The notes beneath the pieces are model-generated. The model worked only from the letters and a program-made list of their open reading frames with translations, was not told the DNA's origin and did no database searches. Positions 8,754 through 16,461 of a DNA stretch of 39,074 nt are shown in pieces (positions within the stretch are counted from its first letter, which is position 1; every line of letters begins with the position of its first letter). Source of the DNA: an uncultured Lachnospiraceae bacterium (GTDB taxonomy: Bacteria; Bacillota; Clostridia; Lachnospirales; Lachnospiraceae); assembly GCA_947589175.1 (NCBI GenBank), contig CANPZR010000003.1, positions 1 through 39,074 on the forward strand. The letters run 5' to 3'. A program made the translations under genes and the position numbers.

Positions 8754-10391
8754 ATGAAAAAAGTAAAATATGTATTTCGTTTTTTGATGGTACTCAGCAT
8801 AGTGTGCGCGGCAGCGGTTTTCTCTGGGGAAAAGGCTGACGCAAGAACGGTTTTCGATACGGAGGCGGATGATTCGTTTGACACAGCTACAGCAATTAAT
8901 TTGGGTGATTCCATAAACGGAGGGATTACGGAGACAGATGATCTGGATAACTATAGGTTTCAGCTCACGAGTGCTGGCAAGGTGTCGCTGGATATAACGT
9001 CTTACATGAGATATTATTGCATTAAAGTTTTTGATTCAGCAGGAGAGGAAGTCTGGTACACAGATAATAATTATTGGAATGACTCGGTAAAATATCGCAG
9101 TGATTCGTATGAAATGTATCTGGAAAAAGGCATCTATTATATGGAGATAAATGGGTATAGGAAAAGCGATTATGATAAATCAACCGGAACCTATGAGTGC
9201 AGTACGGCGTTTGAGTCCTCCCGGACAACCAATAAGGAAAATGATAATTCCTTTACATCTGCTAATGATATTGTTTTTGGCAATAGTTTTACCGGACAGA
9301 TTTCCATTAATGACAATTATGATACATATAAGTTTATTTTACCTGAGACAGGAAACATTGCAGTCGATATGACTTCCTATATGCCATATTACTGTATTAA
9401 AGTTTTTGATTCAGCAGGAGAGGAAGTCTGGTACACGGATAATAATTATTGGAATGATTCGGTAAAATATCGAAGTGATTCCTATGAAATGTATTTGGAA
9501 AAAGGCACCTATTATGTGGAGATAAATGGGTATAGGAAGAGCGATTATGATAAATCAACCGGTAAATATGATTGTAGTCTATCCTTTGCTTCATCCGATA
9601 CATCTTTTGAGGGCGACGACAATTCATTTGATACGGCTAAAAATTTATCGTGGAATAGATCCTATACCGGACAGATTTCCATCAATGATAATTACGACAA
9701 TTATAAATTCTCTGTGCCGGCAAATAAGAGCATAGCTATTGATATAACGTCTTATATGCGATATTACTGCATAATCATTCGCGATTCTGACGGCAAGGAT
9801 GTTTGGTATACAGATAATAATGAATGGAACAGCAATGTAAATTATAGAAAGGACGTCCATAATATTACGCTGAGCGCTGGCACCTATTATATGGAGATAA
9901 ATGGATATAGAAAGAGTGATTATGATAAATCAACCGGCAAATACATATTTTCGATAAGCGAGCTGAATCAATCCAATTGCGTTCACGATTACAAGGAAAC
10001 AACGGTGGATCCTACTTATTTAAAGAAAGGCTATACCATTTTCCAATGTGAAAAGTGCGGCGATACTTACAAAGGCAATTATGTGGCTAAGTTAAAATTG
10101 GGACAGAGCAGTATTGACACATACTATTCTTATACAGAAAAAAGAGTAATCCGGCTGCGCTGGAGTACCGTGAGCGATGCTTCCGGGTATCAGGTTCGGT
10201 GGTGCCGCAAGAAGGCCATGAAGAAGAATGTTAAGTCGGGAAAATTGAAAGGACAGGATACTTACAGCGGCGTTATTTCGCATCTTTCAAGAAAGAAAAA
10301 TTATTATGTGCAGGTTCGCGCCTACAAAAAAATCGGTAAAAAGGTAGTTTATGGGGACTGGTCTGAAAAAGTGAAATTCAGGACAAAATAG
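8754..10391 (+). CDS. Secreted protein with three tandem PPC-like beta-sandwich repeats and a C-terminal Fn3-like domain
   Basis: Start placed at 8754 (MKKVKYVFRF), because the ATG at 8742 overlaps the GGAG ribosome site. A signal peptide covers about residues 1-30. Three tandem domains of exactly 125 residues follow (each beginning near DNSF and containing YRF/YKF, DITSYM.YYCI, EVWYTDNN and YYMEINGYRKSDYDKSTG). They resemble bacterial pre-peptidase C-terminal (PPC) sandwich domains. A short zinc-ribbon-like segment (VHDYKETTVDPTY, then FQCEKCGDTY) and a C-terminal fibronectin type III-like domain (IRLRWSTVSDASGYQVRW) complete the 545-residue protein. No peptidase domain is present, so the PPC modules probably act as binding units. 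Repeats one and two are nearly identical, pointing to recent duplication. Confidence 0.8.
   Translation: MKKVKYVFRFLMVLSIVCAAAVFSGEKADARTVFDTEADDSFDTATAINLGDSINGGITETDDLDNYRFQLTSAGKVSLDITSYMRYYCIKVFDSAGEEVWYTDNNYWNDSVKYRSDSYEMYLEKGIYYMEINGYRKSDYDKSTGTYECSTAFESSRTTNKENDNSFTSANDIVFGNSFTGQISINDNYDTYKFILPETGNIAVDMTSYMPYYCIKVFDSAGEEVWYTDNNYWNDSVKYRSDSYEMYLEKGTYYVEINGYRKSDYDKSTGKYDCSLSFASSDTSFEGDDNSFDTAKNLSWNRSYTGQISINDNYDNYKFSVPANKSIAIDITSYMRYYCIIIRDSDGKDVWYTDNNEWNSNVNYRKDVHNITLSAGTYYMEINGYRKSDYDKSTGKYIFSISELNQSNCVHDYKETTVDPTYLKKGYTIFQCEKCGDTYKGNYVAKLKLGQSSIDTYYSYTEKRVIRLRWSTVSDASGYQVRWCRKKAMKKNVKSGKLKGQDTYSGVISHLSRKKNYYVQVRAYKKIGKKVVYGDWSEKVKFRTK
8868..9990 (+). repeat. Three tandem 375-bp coding repeats
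   Basis: Units start in register at 8874, 9249 and 9624, exactly 375 bases (125 codons) apart. Units one and two share a stretch of about 150 bases (from 9021 and from 9396) with only scattered third-position differences. Unit three is more diverged apart from its last section. The pattern fits recent unequal recombination or gene conversion. Confidence 0.9.
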
Positions 10392-10458
10392 TCTTGCGTA
10401 AACGCGGCATTGTAATTTATGGATTTTATGAAAGTATATTTTTAAAGGAGAGAGATCT

Positions 10459-12141
10459 ATGAAGAGCATTGTGAAGACTTTAGTGTTTGCATTTATGCTG
10501 TGCGCGTTTTCTTTTGTGGGAGCTAAGGAAGCAAAAGCATTTGATTATAACATAAGCATGACTCCTGTTACGGACAGCCAGGGAAATGTCGGGACAGGTT
10601 ATGGGTATTCAGGGCAGAAGACATATTTTAATATATGGGATGAAACAGAAAGCGATGAAATAGAGGAAGTCACCTTAAATATTTATAAGGATGATGTACT
10701 TTATTATGATGAATCTGTGAAGATTATATCTTATACGAATTATGCCAATATTGAATTTGTCCTCTATGAAACGGGTGAATATACATATACTGTTTATGGT
10801 GAATATACAGATGGCAGTACATTTAACAGATATGGCAGTTTTTATATTTACACCGATGACTATAGCAGCGACTATGACAGCAGCCAGGATCAAGATCAGG
10901 ACCAGAATCAGGATAATGATAAAGAAGAAGCTTCCATCATATCTTCGCCCGATGCAAGAAGCGTGGAGGTGGGCTCACCTACTACTTTTACGGTAGAAGC
11001 AACAGGATCCGGTCTGACTTATCAATGGTGGTATAACAACGACGGCTCTACTACTTCGGGGCAAAAGATTGACGGAGCGACAAGCAGCAGCTATACTATA
11101 TCGGCTTCGGATATGACAGCCGAGTGTAATGGGAGGTATTACCTGTGTACTATATCGACGGATGAGGGAGAGTTTTTGAGGTCGGTTCCCGCCAAGCTGA
11201 CGGTTTACAGGACAATTACCTACGATGCAAATGGCGGAACCGGCGCGCCGTCGAGTCAGAGTGAGGAATGCGGCCAGTATATTATAATAAGTACAATAAA
11301 ACCTGTAAGATTGGGATATACCTTTTTGGGGTGGTCCACAAGCAGCACGGCTCTCACGGCGGATTCTGATTACAGGATTGGTTACGGGTATGGCGGAGAT
11401 GAGAGTGTGACGTTGTACGCTGTGTGGAGCTATAACTCCTCGTATGACAATTCGGATGATTATGATAATTCGGATAACTCGAATAATTCAGATAACTCGG
11501 ATAGCTCAGATAATTATGACGATTATGATGATTATGACGATTACGATGATTATGATGATTCGGATACAGATGAAGCGTTGAAGGCTAGCATTTATGTTAC
11601 AAATGGCGGGAAAAAAGGTCTCACCAAAACATTGGGTACAAAGAAATTTGATTTGAATGCCAGCACAGACAGTGACGGCACAATGACATATTCATCCTCT
11701 AACAGCAAAGTAGCTACAGTAGACAAGTACGGAACTGTTAAGATAAAAGGATATGGCAAAGCAACGATTACGATTAAAGTTTCAGCTACCGGGTCATATA
11801 AGGCAGTGACAAAAAAAGTAAAGTTGAATATCCTGCCGGACAAAGTGCAGAGCTTTAATGTAAAATCAAAGAAGGTCGGAAGAGCAACATGTACATGGAA
11901 GAAAAAATCAATATCGGGGGCAAACTGTCAAATCCAGATATCACCATCTTCCCGTTTTCCTAAACCATATAGAGTAACAAAGCATAAAAAAAATCCATTG
12001 TTAAAAATGGGAGGCGTTAAAGATATAGATGTAAAAAAATTATCTAAGAAAACGGTATATTTTCGAGCCAGAGTGGTAGTAAAAAAGGCAGGTAAAACAT
12101 ACAAGAGCGAGTGGGTTGTAAAAAAGATAAGAATAAAATAA
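10459..12141 (+). CDS. Secreted multidomain Ig-like / InlB-type repeat / Big_2 / Fn3 protein
   Basis: A 560-residue exported protein with a clear signal peptide (about 1-27, ending near AKA) behind an AAAGGAGAG site. An N-terminal beta domain (about 30-130) is followed by an Asp/Gln-rich linker and an Ig-like domain (about 160-248; LTYQWWYNNDG is the Ig tryptophan strand). A Listeria-Bacteroides (InlB B) repeat comes next (about 251-324; ITYDANGGTG through LGYTFLGWS to VTLYAVW). A long Asp/Ser/Tyr/Asn low-complexity spacer (about 328-375) leads to a Big_2 domain (about 380-455; YSSSNSKVATVDKYGTVKIKG) and an Fn3-like lysine-rich C-terminus. This is the architecture of Gram-positive surface or extracellular binding proteins. 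No LPXTG anchor was found. The ligand is unknown. Confidence 0.82.
   Translation: MKSIVKTLVFAFMLCAFSFVGAKEAKAFDYNISMTPVTDSQGNVGTGYGYSGQKTYFNIWDETESDEIEEVTLNIYKDDVLYYDESVKIISYTNYANIEFVLYETGEYTYTVYGEYTDGSTFNRYGSFYIYTDDYSSDYDSSQDQDQDQNQDNDKEEASIISSPDARSVEVGSPTTFTVEATGSGLTYQWWYNNDGSTTSGQKIDGATSSSYTISASDMTAECNGRYYLCTISTDEGEFLRSVPAKLTVYRTITYDANGGTGAPSSQSEECGQYIIISTIKPVRLGYTFLGWSTSSTALTADSDYRIGYGYGGDESVTLYAVWSYNSSYDNSDDYDNSDNSNNSDNSDSSDNYDDYDDYDDYDDYDDSDTDEALKASIYVTNGGKKGLTKTLGTKKFDLNASTDSDGTMTYSSSNSKVATVDKYGTVKIKGYGKATITIKVSATGSYKAVTKKVKLNILPDKVQSFNVKSKKVGRATCTWKKKSISGANCQIQISPSSRFPKPYRVTKHKKNPLLKMGGVKDIDVKKLSKKTVYFRARVVVKKAGKTYKSEWVVKKIRIK
11442..11570 (+). repeat. Low-complexity minisatellite encoding an Asp/Tyr/Ser linker
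   Basis: Short GAT-TAT-GAC/GAT and GAT-AAT-TCG units repeat across about 130 bases inside the secreted-protein gene, ending in repeated copies of a DDY tripeptide. Such tracts are prone to slippage in whole codons and would change linker length without breaking the frame. Confidence 0.8.
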
Positions 12142-12159
12142 TAAAGGAAACCGATTATT

Positions 12160-12927
12160 ATGAAAATATCTATAGCGGCTGTTACCAACAAGGGAAATGT
12201 GCGAGAAAATAATGAAGACACCTATTGTATTTCGAATCGGTCGCTGTCCTGCGGAGAAGAAGCCAAATCTGACTACTATGAAGCATTAGATACGGGCAGT
12301 GGTATTCAGATTGGCGTTTTTGACGGCATGGGTGGTCTGAATGGCAGTGAGGTAGCGTCTTCTATTGCTGCCAACCGGCTATACGAATTATCGGCAGATG
12401 AAAAATTTCAAAAACCGGCGGATCTTATTGTTGATATTAATAACAGGGTCTGCCGGGAAATGATGAGCAGAAAAAATCAGTTTGGAAGCACGGCAACGGT
12501 AGTCTCTATTGGGGATGGATTTTTAGAAATAGCGAACGTGGGCGACAGTCGGTGCTTCCTGCTGAGAAATGAAAAAATGACTCAGATTTCTGAGGATCAT
12601 ACGGAGGCTGAGTTGCTCAGAAGGATAGGTATGGAAGCAGAGCTGGGCAGCAAGAAGACAAACAGCGAGAATGTATTGACTCAATATCTGGGTGTACCGG
12701 CGGACGAATTTGAAATTGAGCCCCATGAAGAAAGAATGAGTATTGTAGCGCAGGATATCATACTGATTAGCAGCGACGGTCTGACGGGGATGGTTGCGGA
12801 AGAGGAGATCCGACAGATATTATCCGATACGGGTTTGCTTGTGGAAAAAAGAGACCAGTTATTAGAGGAAGCGCTTGCAAACGGCGGAAGAGATAATGTG
12901 ACCATTGTTCTTATAGAGATTTTATAA
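12160..12927 (+). CDS. PP2C-family protein Ser/Thr phosphatase
   Basis: Mn/Mg-dependent phosphatase expected to reverse the phosphorylation made by the three kinases downstream. At 255 residues it is a minimal cytoplasmic PP2C (PrpC/Stp type). Motifs in order: NVRENNEDTY with metal-binding Asp20, VFDGMGG with Asp55 and Gly56, FGSTATVV, NVGDSRCFLLR, ISEDHT, LTQYLGV, ILISSDGLTGMV and C-terminal GGRDNVTIVLIEI. All metal-coordinating aspartates appear intact. AAAGGA lies upstream of the ATG, and the gene ends 23 bases before the first kinase. The phosphatase-kinase pairing is the usual organisation in Firmicutes. Confidence 0.94.
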   Translation: MKISIAAVTNKGNVRENNEDTYCISNRSLSCGEEAKSDYYEALDTGSGIQIGVFDGMGGLNGSEVASSIAANRLYELSADEKFQKPADLIVDINNRVCREMMSRKNQFGSTATVVSIGDGFLEIANVGDSRCFLLRNEKMTQISEDHTEAELLRRIGMEAELGSKKTNSENVLTQYLGVPADEFEIEPHEERMSIVAQDIILISSDGLTGMVAEEEIRQILSDTGLLVEKRDQLLEEALANGGRDNVTIVLIEIL

Positions 12928-12950
12928 TCACAAAAAAGGACTGAAAATAT

Positions 12951-15095
12951 ATGATAGGTGAAAATTTTCAAGGGTGGACAGTTAAGGAGCTGATTGGCGA
13001 GGGTTCCTTTGGAAAAGTCTACCGAATTGAAAAGGAAGAGTTTGGATATACATATAAGTCTGCGCTTAAAATAATAGACGTCCCACAGAGCCAGTCGGAC
13101 GTGAAATTCATAAAAAACGAGGGAATGTCCGCGGAAAATGTCACAAGCTATTTTCAGGGAATGGTCGAAAAGATTGTGGAAGAGTTTGCGCTGATGTCCC
13201 AGCTGAGAGGGAACTCTAATATTGTAAGTTATGAAGACCATGTGGTAGAAAAGAAGGACAATGAGTTCGGATGGCGTATTTATATCCGCATGGAGCTGCT
13301 TACACCTTTGTATGAATATGTAAATCAGCATGGATTAACACAGAAAGAAATAGTTAAGCTGGGAATCGATATCTGCAAGGGACTGGAAGTATGCAAAAAA
13401 CTAAATATTATTCACCGGGATATTAAACCGGAGAATATATTTATTTCGCCAGTTGGCGACTTTAAATTGGGCGATTTTGGAATTGCCCGCGAGCTGGAAC
13501 ATACGGCTGCCGGATTATCCCGAGTGGGAACGAAGAATTACATGGCGCCGGAAGTGTCAAAAGGAGACGAATATAATTCGACAGTAGATATTTATTCCCT
13601 GGGGATTGTGCTGTACCGCTTTTTGAATGATAACCGGCTTCCGTTCATGCCTCCTGCTCCCCAGCCCATTAAATATTCGGATCAGGATCAGGCTTTTGCT
13701 ATGCGTTTTTCAGGGCAGACGATGCCTGCTCCATCAAGGGCTAACAGAGAACTGGCAGATATTATTTTAAAGGCGTGTGCTTACCTGCCTTCTGATCGAT
13801 ATGCGCTGCCCGGAGATATGCGCGAAGCGTTAGAGCAGTTAAAGATGGGTGAGGATATGTCGAGGGTGGTTCTCATGCCGGAAAAGGATGGGGAGGAAGT
13901 GCCTTTAGGGAGTGGAACGACGGAAGGCTCGTCTGATGAGACGGAAGATAAGACTAGAGGGCTCTTTCATTCCGGGAATCAGGTGACAGATAAGGATGAT
14001 ACAGATCAGACAGTGGCGGTTCCTCATGAAATAGGAGTAACGAATGGTGAGGACAGTACAGAAATTATCAAACATAAAGCACCGCCAGAAGAAAAACCGT
14101 TGCCGCCGAAAAAAACAAAAAGTCCTACAGGAAAAAAAATAAAAAAATTTTACATTGCGGGGGCTGCCTGTCTGGGAGCTATATGTCTGTTGGTTGTTGG
14201 TCTTTTTGTCATGAATTCCAGTAATAAAAAGGAAGAGACAACTCAAACAGGCAATGCCGCAAATGCTTCACCTGCTGCTGTTTCATCAGGATCTGTTGAT
14301 GAAGTGAAACAGGATGACTATTTTGCCAGAATTGAAAAGCAACCAGTGTTAAAGTATACATTTGATGATGCTTCTGAAGTGGATCTTACAGGGAGTAAGG
14401 CGACAGTGAAGAATGGTGTTTTGAATTTGGCTAAAAAAGAAGGAATCAGTCAACAATATTATGCAAAAATAGGGGATTTGACTAAGTATAATTTTGCCCA
14501 GGGATTTACTTGGACAGCGAATATAAAGGTAGACGATTTTCCATCTGATTCAACGTATATTATCAGTTTTGGCAATGTTAAATTAGGAGAAGATTTTTGG
14601 AGTAAAAATGAATGTTTTGAGTTCCATTATACAACTAGCTTCGATTCTATAATGAACCATTATAAAAGAAAAGGAGAGGTAAATTCTTATGGCTATTTAG
14701 GAGATGGCGGCTTGTGCTATGTAATAAATGACAATTCAAAAATAATACCCAATGGAGCTCTAATGGATGCGCCTTATGATGAAAAATGGTATGAGAATAT
14801 AATGAATCAGAAGAGATGGGACACAATTACAGTAACAGTTGATGCTAATAATAAGATGACTACCTATGTAAATGGCATAGAGGTTCAGAGGTGTACAAAT
14901 GACTCTTTTGCAGGAATTTTTTTGGCGTTAAATAGTGCAAAGAATAATTATCTTGGAAGCAGTTATTGGAATCTTGCCGACGATTTTATCGGCGCTATTG
15001 ACAATGTAGGCATTTACAATATAGCTCTCAGCGCCGAGGAAGTTAAGACCCTTGCTTCCGAATCTCCTAACGGGGATGAAGTCGGTGGTGAATAG
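12951..15095 (+). CDS. Transmembrane Ser/Thr protein kinase with LamG-like ectodomain
   Basis: A 714-residue Hanks-type receptor kinase. The cytoplasmic kinase domain (about 10-300) has the P-loop GEGSFGKVY (17-25), catalytic Lys40, HRDIKPEN with Asp157, DFG at 175-177 and GTKNYMAPE ending at 201. An unusual insertion lies between the Lys strand and the C-helix (IKNEGMSAENVTSYFQGM), shared with the two paralogs downstream. An acidic/Pro-rich juxtamembrane linker leads to one membrane segment (about 400-421). The extracellular part (about 465-705) is a concanavalin A/LamG-like sandwich (VLKYTFDDAS, GFTWTANIKVDDF, WDTITVTVDANNKMTTYVNG, GAIDNVGIYN) typical of carbohydrate binding. A LamG ectodomain in place of the common PASTA repeats suggests glycan sensing; this is inference. 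Confidence 0.9.
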   Translation: MIGENFQGWTVKELIGEGSFGKVYRIEKEEFGYTYKSALKIIDVPQSQSDVKFIKNEGMSAENVTSYFQGMVEKIVEEFALMSQLRGNSNIVSYEDHVVEKKDNEFGWRIYIRMELLTPLYEYVNQHGLTQKEIVKLGIDICKGLEVCKKLNIIHRDIKPENIFISPVGDFKLGDFGIARELEHTAAGLSRVGTKNYMAPEVSKGDEYNSTVDIYSLGIVLYRFLNDNRLPFMPPAPQPIKYSDQDQAFAMRFSGQTMPAPSRANRELADIILKACAYLPSDRYALPGDMREALEQLKMGEDMSRVVLMPEKDGEEVPLGSGTTEGSSDETEDKTRGLFHSGNQVTDKDDTDQTVAVPHEIGVTNGEDSTEIIKHKAPPEEKPLPPKKTKSPTGKKIKKFYIAGAACLGAICLLVVGLFVMNSSNKKEETTQTGNAANASPAAVSSGSVDEVKQDDYFARIEKQPVLKYTFDDASEVDLTGSKATVKNGVLNLAKKEGISQQYYAKIGDLTKYNFAQGFTWTANIKVDDFPSDSTYIISFGNVKLGEDFWSKNECFEFHYTTSFDSIMNHYKRKGEVNSYGYLGDGGLCYVINDNSKIIPNGALMDAPYDEKWYENIMNQKRWDTITVTVDANNKMTTYVNGIEVQRCTNDSFAGIFLALNSAKNNYLGSSYWNLADDFIGAIDNVGIYNIALSAEEVKTLASESPNGDEVGGE

Positions 15096-15164
15096 GAGGA
15101 AACCATTATAGATAAAAAATTTAAAAATAAAGGATTATACTAAAAAAGGAATGAAAAGTAGGAT

Positions 15165-16157
15165 ATGATTGGCGAAAATTTTCAAAGATGGACAGTTAAG
15201 GAGTTGATTGGCACAGGATCCTTTGGGAAGGTCTATAGAATTGAGAGGGAAGAGTTTGGTAACATCTACGAGGCGGCTCTGAAAGTAATAAACATCCCAC
15301 AGAATCAGTCGGAAGTAGATTCATATGTGAAGGAGGGAATGTCGGAAGAAGATGTCACGATTTATTTTCATGGAATGGTTGAAAAAATCGTTGAAGAGTT
15401 TGCCTTGATGTCCAAATTGAATGGGAACTCTTATAATATCGTAAGCTATGAGGATTGCATGGTAGAAGAGAAGAAAAACGAGTTTGGATGGCGCATCTAT
15501 ATTCGTATGGAGTTGCTTACGCCTATGTATAAATATATAAATCAGCATGGACTAACACAGAAGGAAGTAGTCAAGCTGGGAATCGATATTTGCAAGGGAT
15601 TGGAATTGTGCAAGAAATTTAATATCGTTCACCGAGACATTAAACCGGACAATATATTTATCTCATCGTCTGGAGATTTCAAACTGGGAGATTTTGGGGT
15701 TGCCCGCGAGCTGGAACGGACGGCTGTCGGATTATCCCGAGTAGGAACGCAGAATTATATGGCGCCGGAAGTGTCTAAGGGGCTGGAATACAATTCAACG
15801 GTGGATATTTATTCTCTGGGAATTGTACTGTATCGCTTTTTAAATGACAACCGACTTCCATTTATGCCGCCTGCGCCCCAGCCTATCAAGTATTCAGATC
15901 AGGGTAGGGCTTTTACTATGCGGCTTTCAGGACAGATAATGCCTGCTCCGGCCAAGGCCAGCAAGGAACTGTCGGATATCATTTTAAAGGCGTGCGCCTA
16001 TTTGCCTTCCGACCGATATGCGTTACCTGGAGATATGCGCGAAGCGTTAGAGCAGTTAAAGATGGGTGAGAAGGAATATGAAATGGTATGGGAGGCATGG
16101 GAAATATTATGGGAGGATCCACCAATAATAATAGATGGGAGATTTGAGCATCTATGA
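15165..16157 (+). CDS. Ser/Thr protein kinase paralog, truncated after the kinase domain
   Basis: A 330-residue copy of the upstream kinase. The kinase domain is complete in appearance: GTGSFGKVY, AALKVI, HRDIKPDN, DFG and GTQNYMAPE. After residue 300 the frame runs into an unrelated tail (EYEMVWEAWEILWEDPP) and stops, so the linker and membrane segment are gone. The remains of a LamG ectodomain lie immediately downstream in other frames (16135-16393). The protein, if made, would be a soluble cytoplasmic kinase. The 15096-15164 leader resembles the leader of the third kinase, showing that the copies arose as a tandem duplication including their ribosome sites. Activity is plausible but unproven. 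Confidence 0.8.
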   Translation: MIGENFQRWTVKELIGTGSFGKVYRIEREEFGNIYEAALKVINIPQNQSEVDSYVKEGMSEEDVTIYFHGMVEKIVEEFALMSKLNGNSYNIVSYEDCMVEEKKNEFGWRIYIRMELLTPMYKYINQHGLTQKEVVKLGIDICKGLELCKKFNIVHRDIKPDNIFISSSGDFKLGDFGVARELERTAVGLSRVGTQNYMAPEVSKGLEYNSTVDIYSLGIVLYRFLNDNRLPFMPPAPQPIKYSDQGRAFTMRLSGQIMPAPAKASKELSDIILKACAYLPSDRYALPGDMREALEQLKMGEKEYEMVWEAWEILWEDPPIIIDGRFEHL

Positions 16158-16393
16158 TTTTTCTAAGGGATTCACGTGGACGGCAGAGGTGAGAGCAGAT
16201 GACGTTTCCGCGGATGAACCATATGGTGGCTCTTGGCTTAGCGATGAGAAGAATTTGAAGAAATGGAATACGATTATAGTGACAGTTGATTCTGATAATA
16301 AAATGGTAACCTATGTTAACGGGATAGAAATTCAGAGATACACAGACGCTTGTTTCCGAATCTCCCAACAGGGATGAAGCTAGCGAAAAATAA
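16135..16393 (+). pseudogene. Frameshifted, internally deleted remnant of the LamG-like ectodomain of the second kinase
   Basis: In the +1 frame relative to the kinase, 16135 onward reads MGDLSIYDFSKGFTWTAEV. Then, after a deletion, it reads KKWNTIIVTVDSDNKMVTYV and NGIEIQRYTDA. These match IGDLTKYNFAQGFTWTANI, KRWDTITVTVDANNKMTTYV and NGIEVQRCTND in the first kinase. From 16346, in a third frame, TLVSESPNRDEASEK ending at TAA 16391-16393 matches the C-terminus TLASESPNGDEVGGE of the first kinase. The segment is therefore the decayed C-terminal half of the second kinase, with at least two internal deletions and frame changes. It is probably not translated in full. Confidence 0.85.
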
Positions 16394-16461
16394 GTGAAAA
16401 CAGAAATAGAGAAAAACCATAAGATAAAGGATTATAATTATAAAAAAGGAATGAAAAGGAT

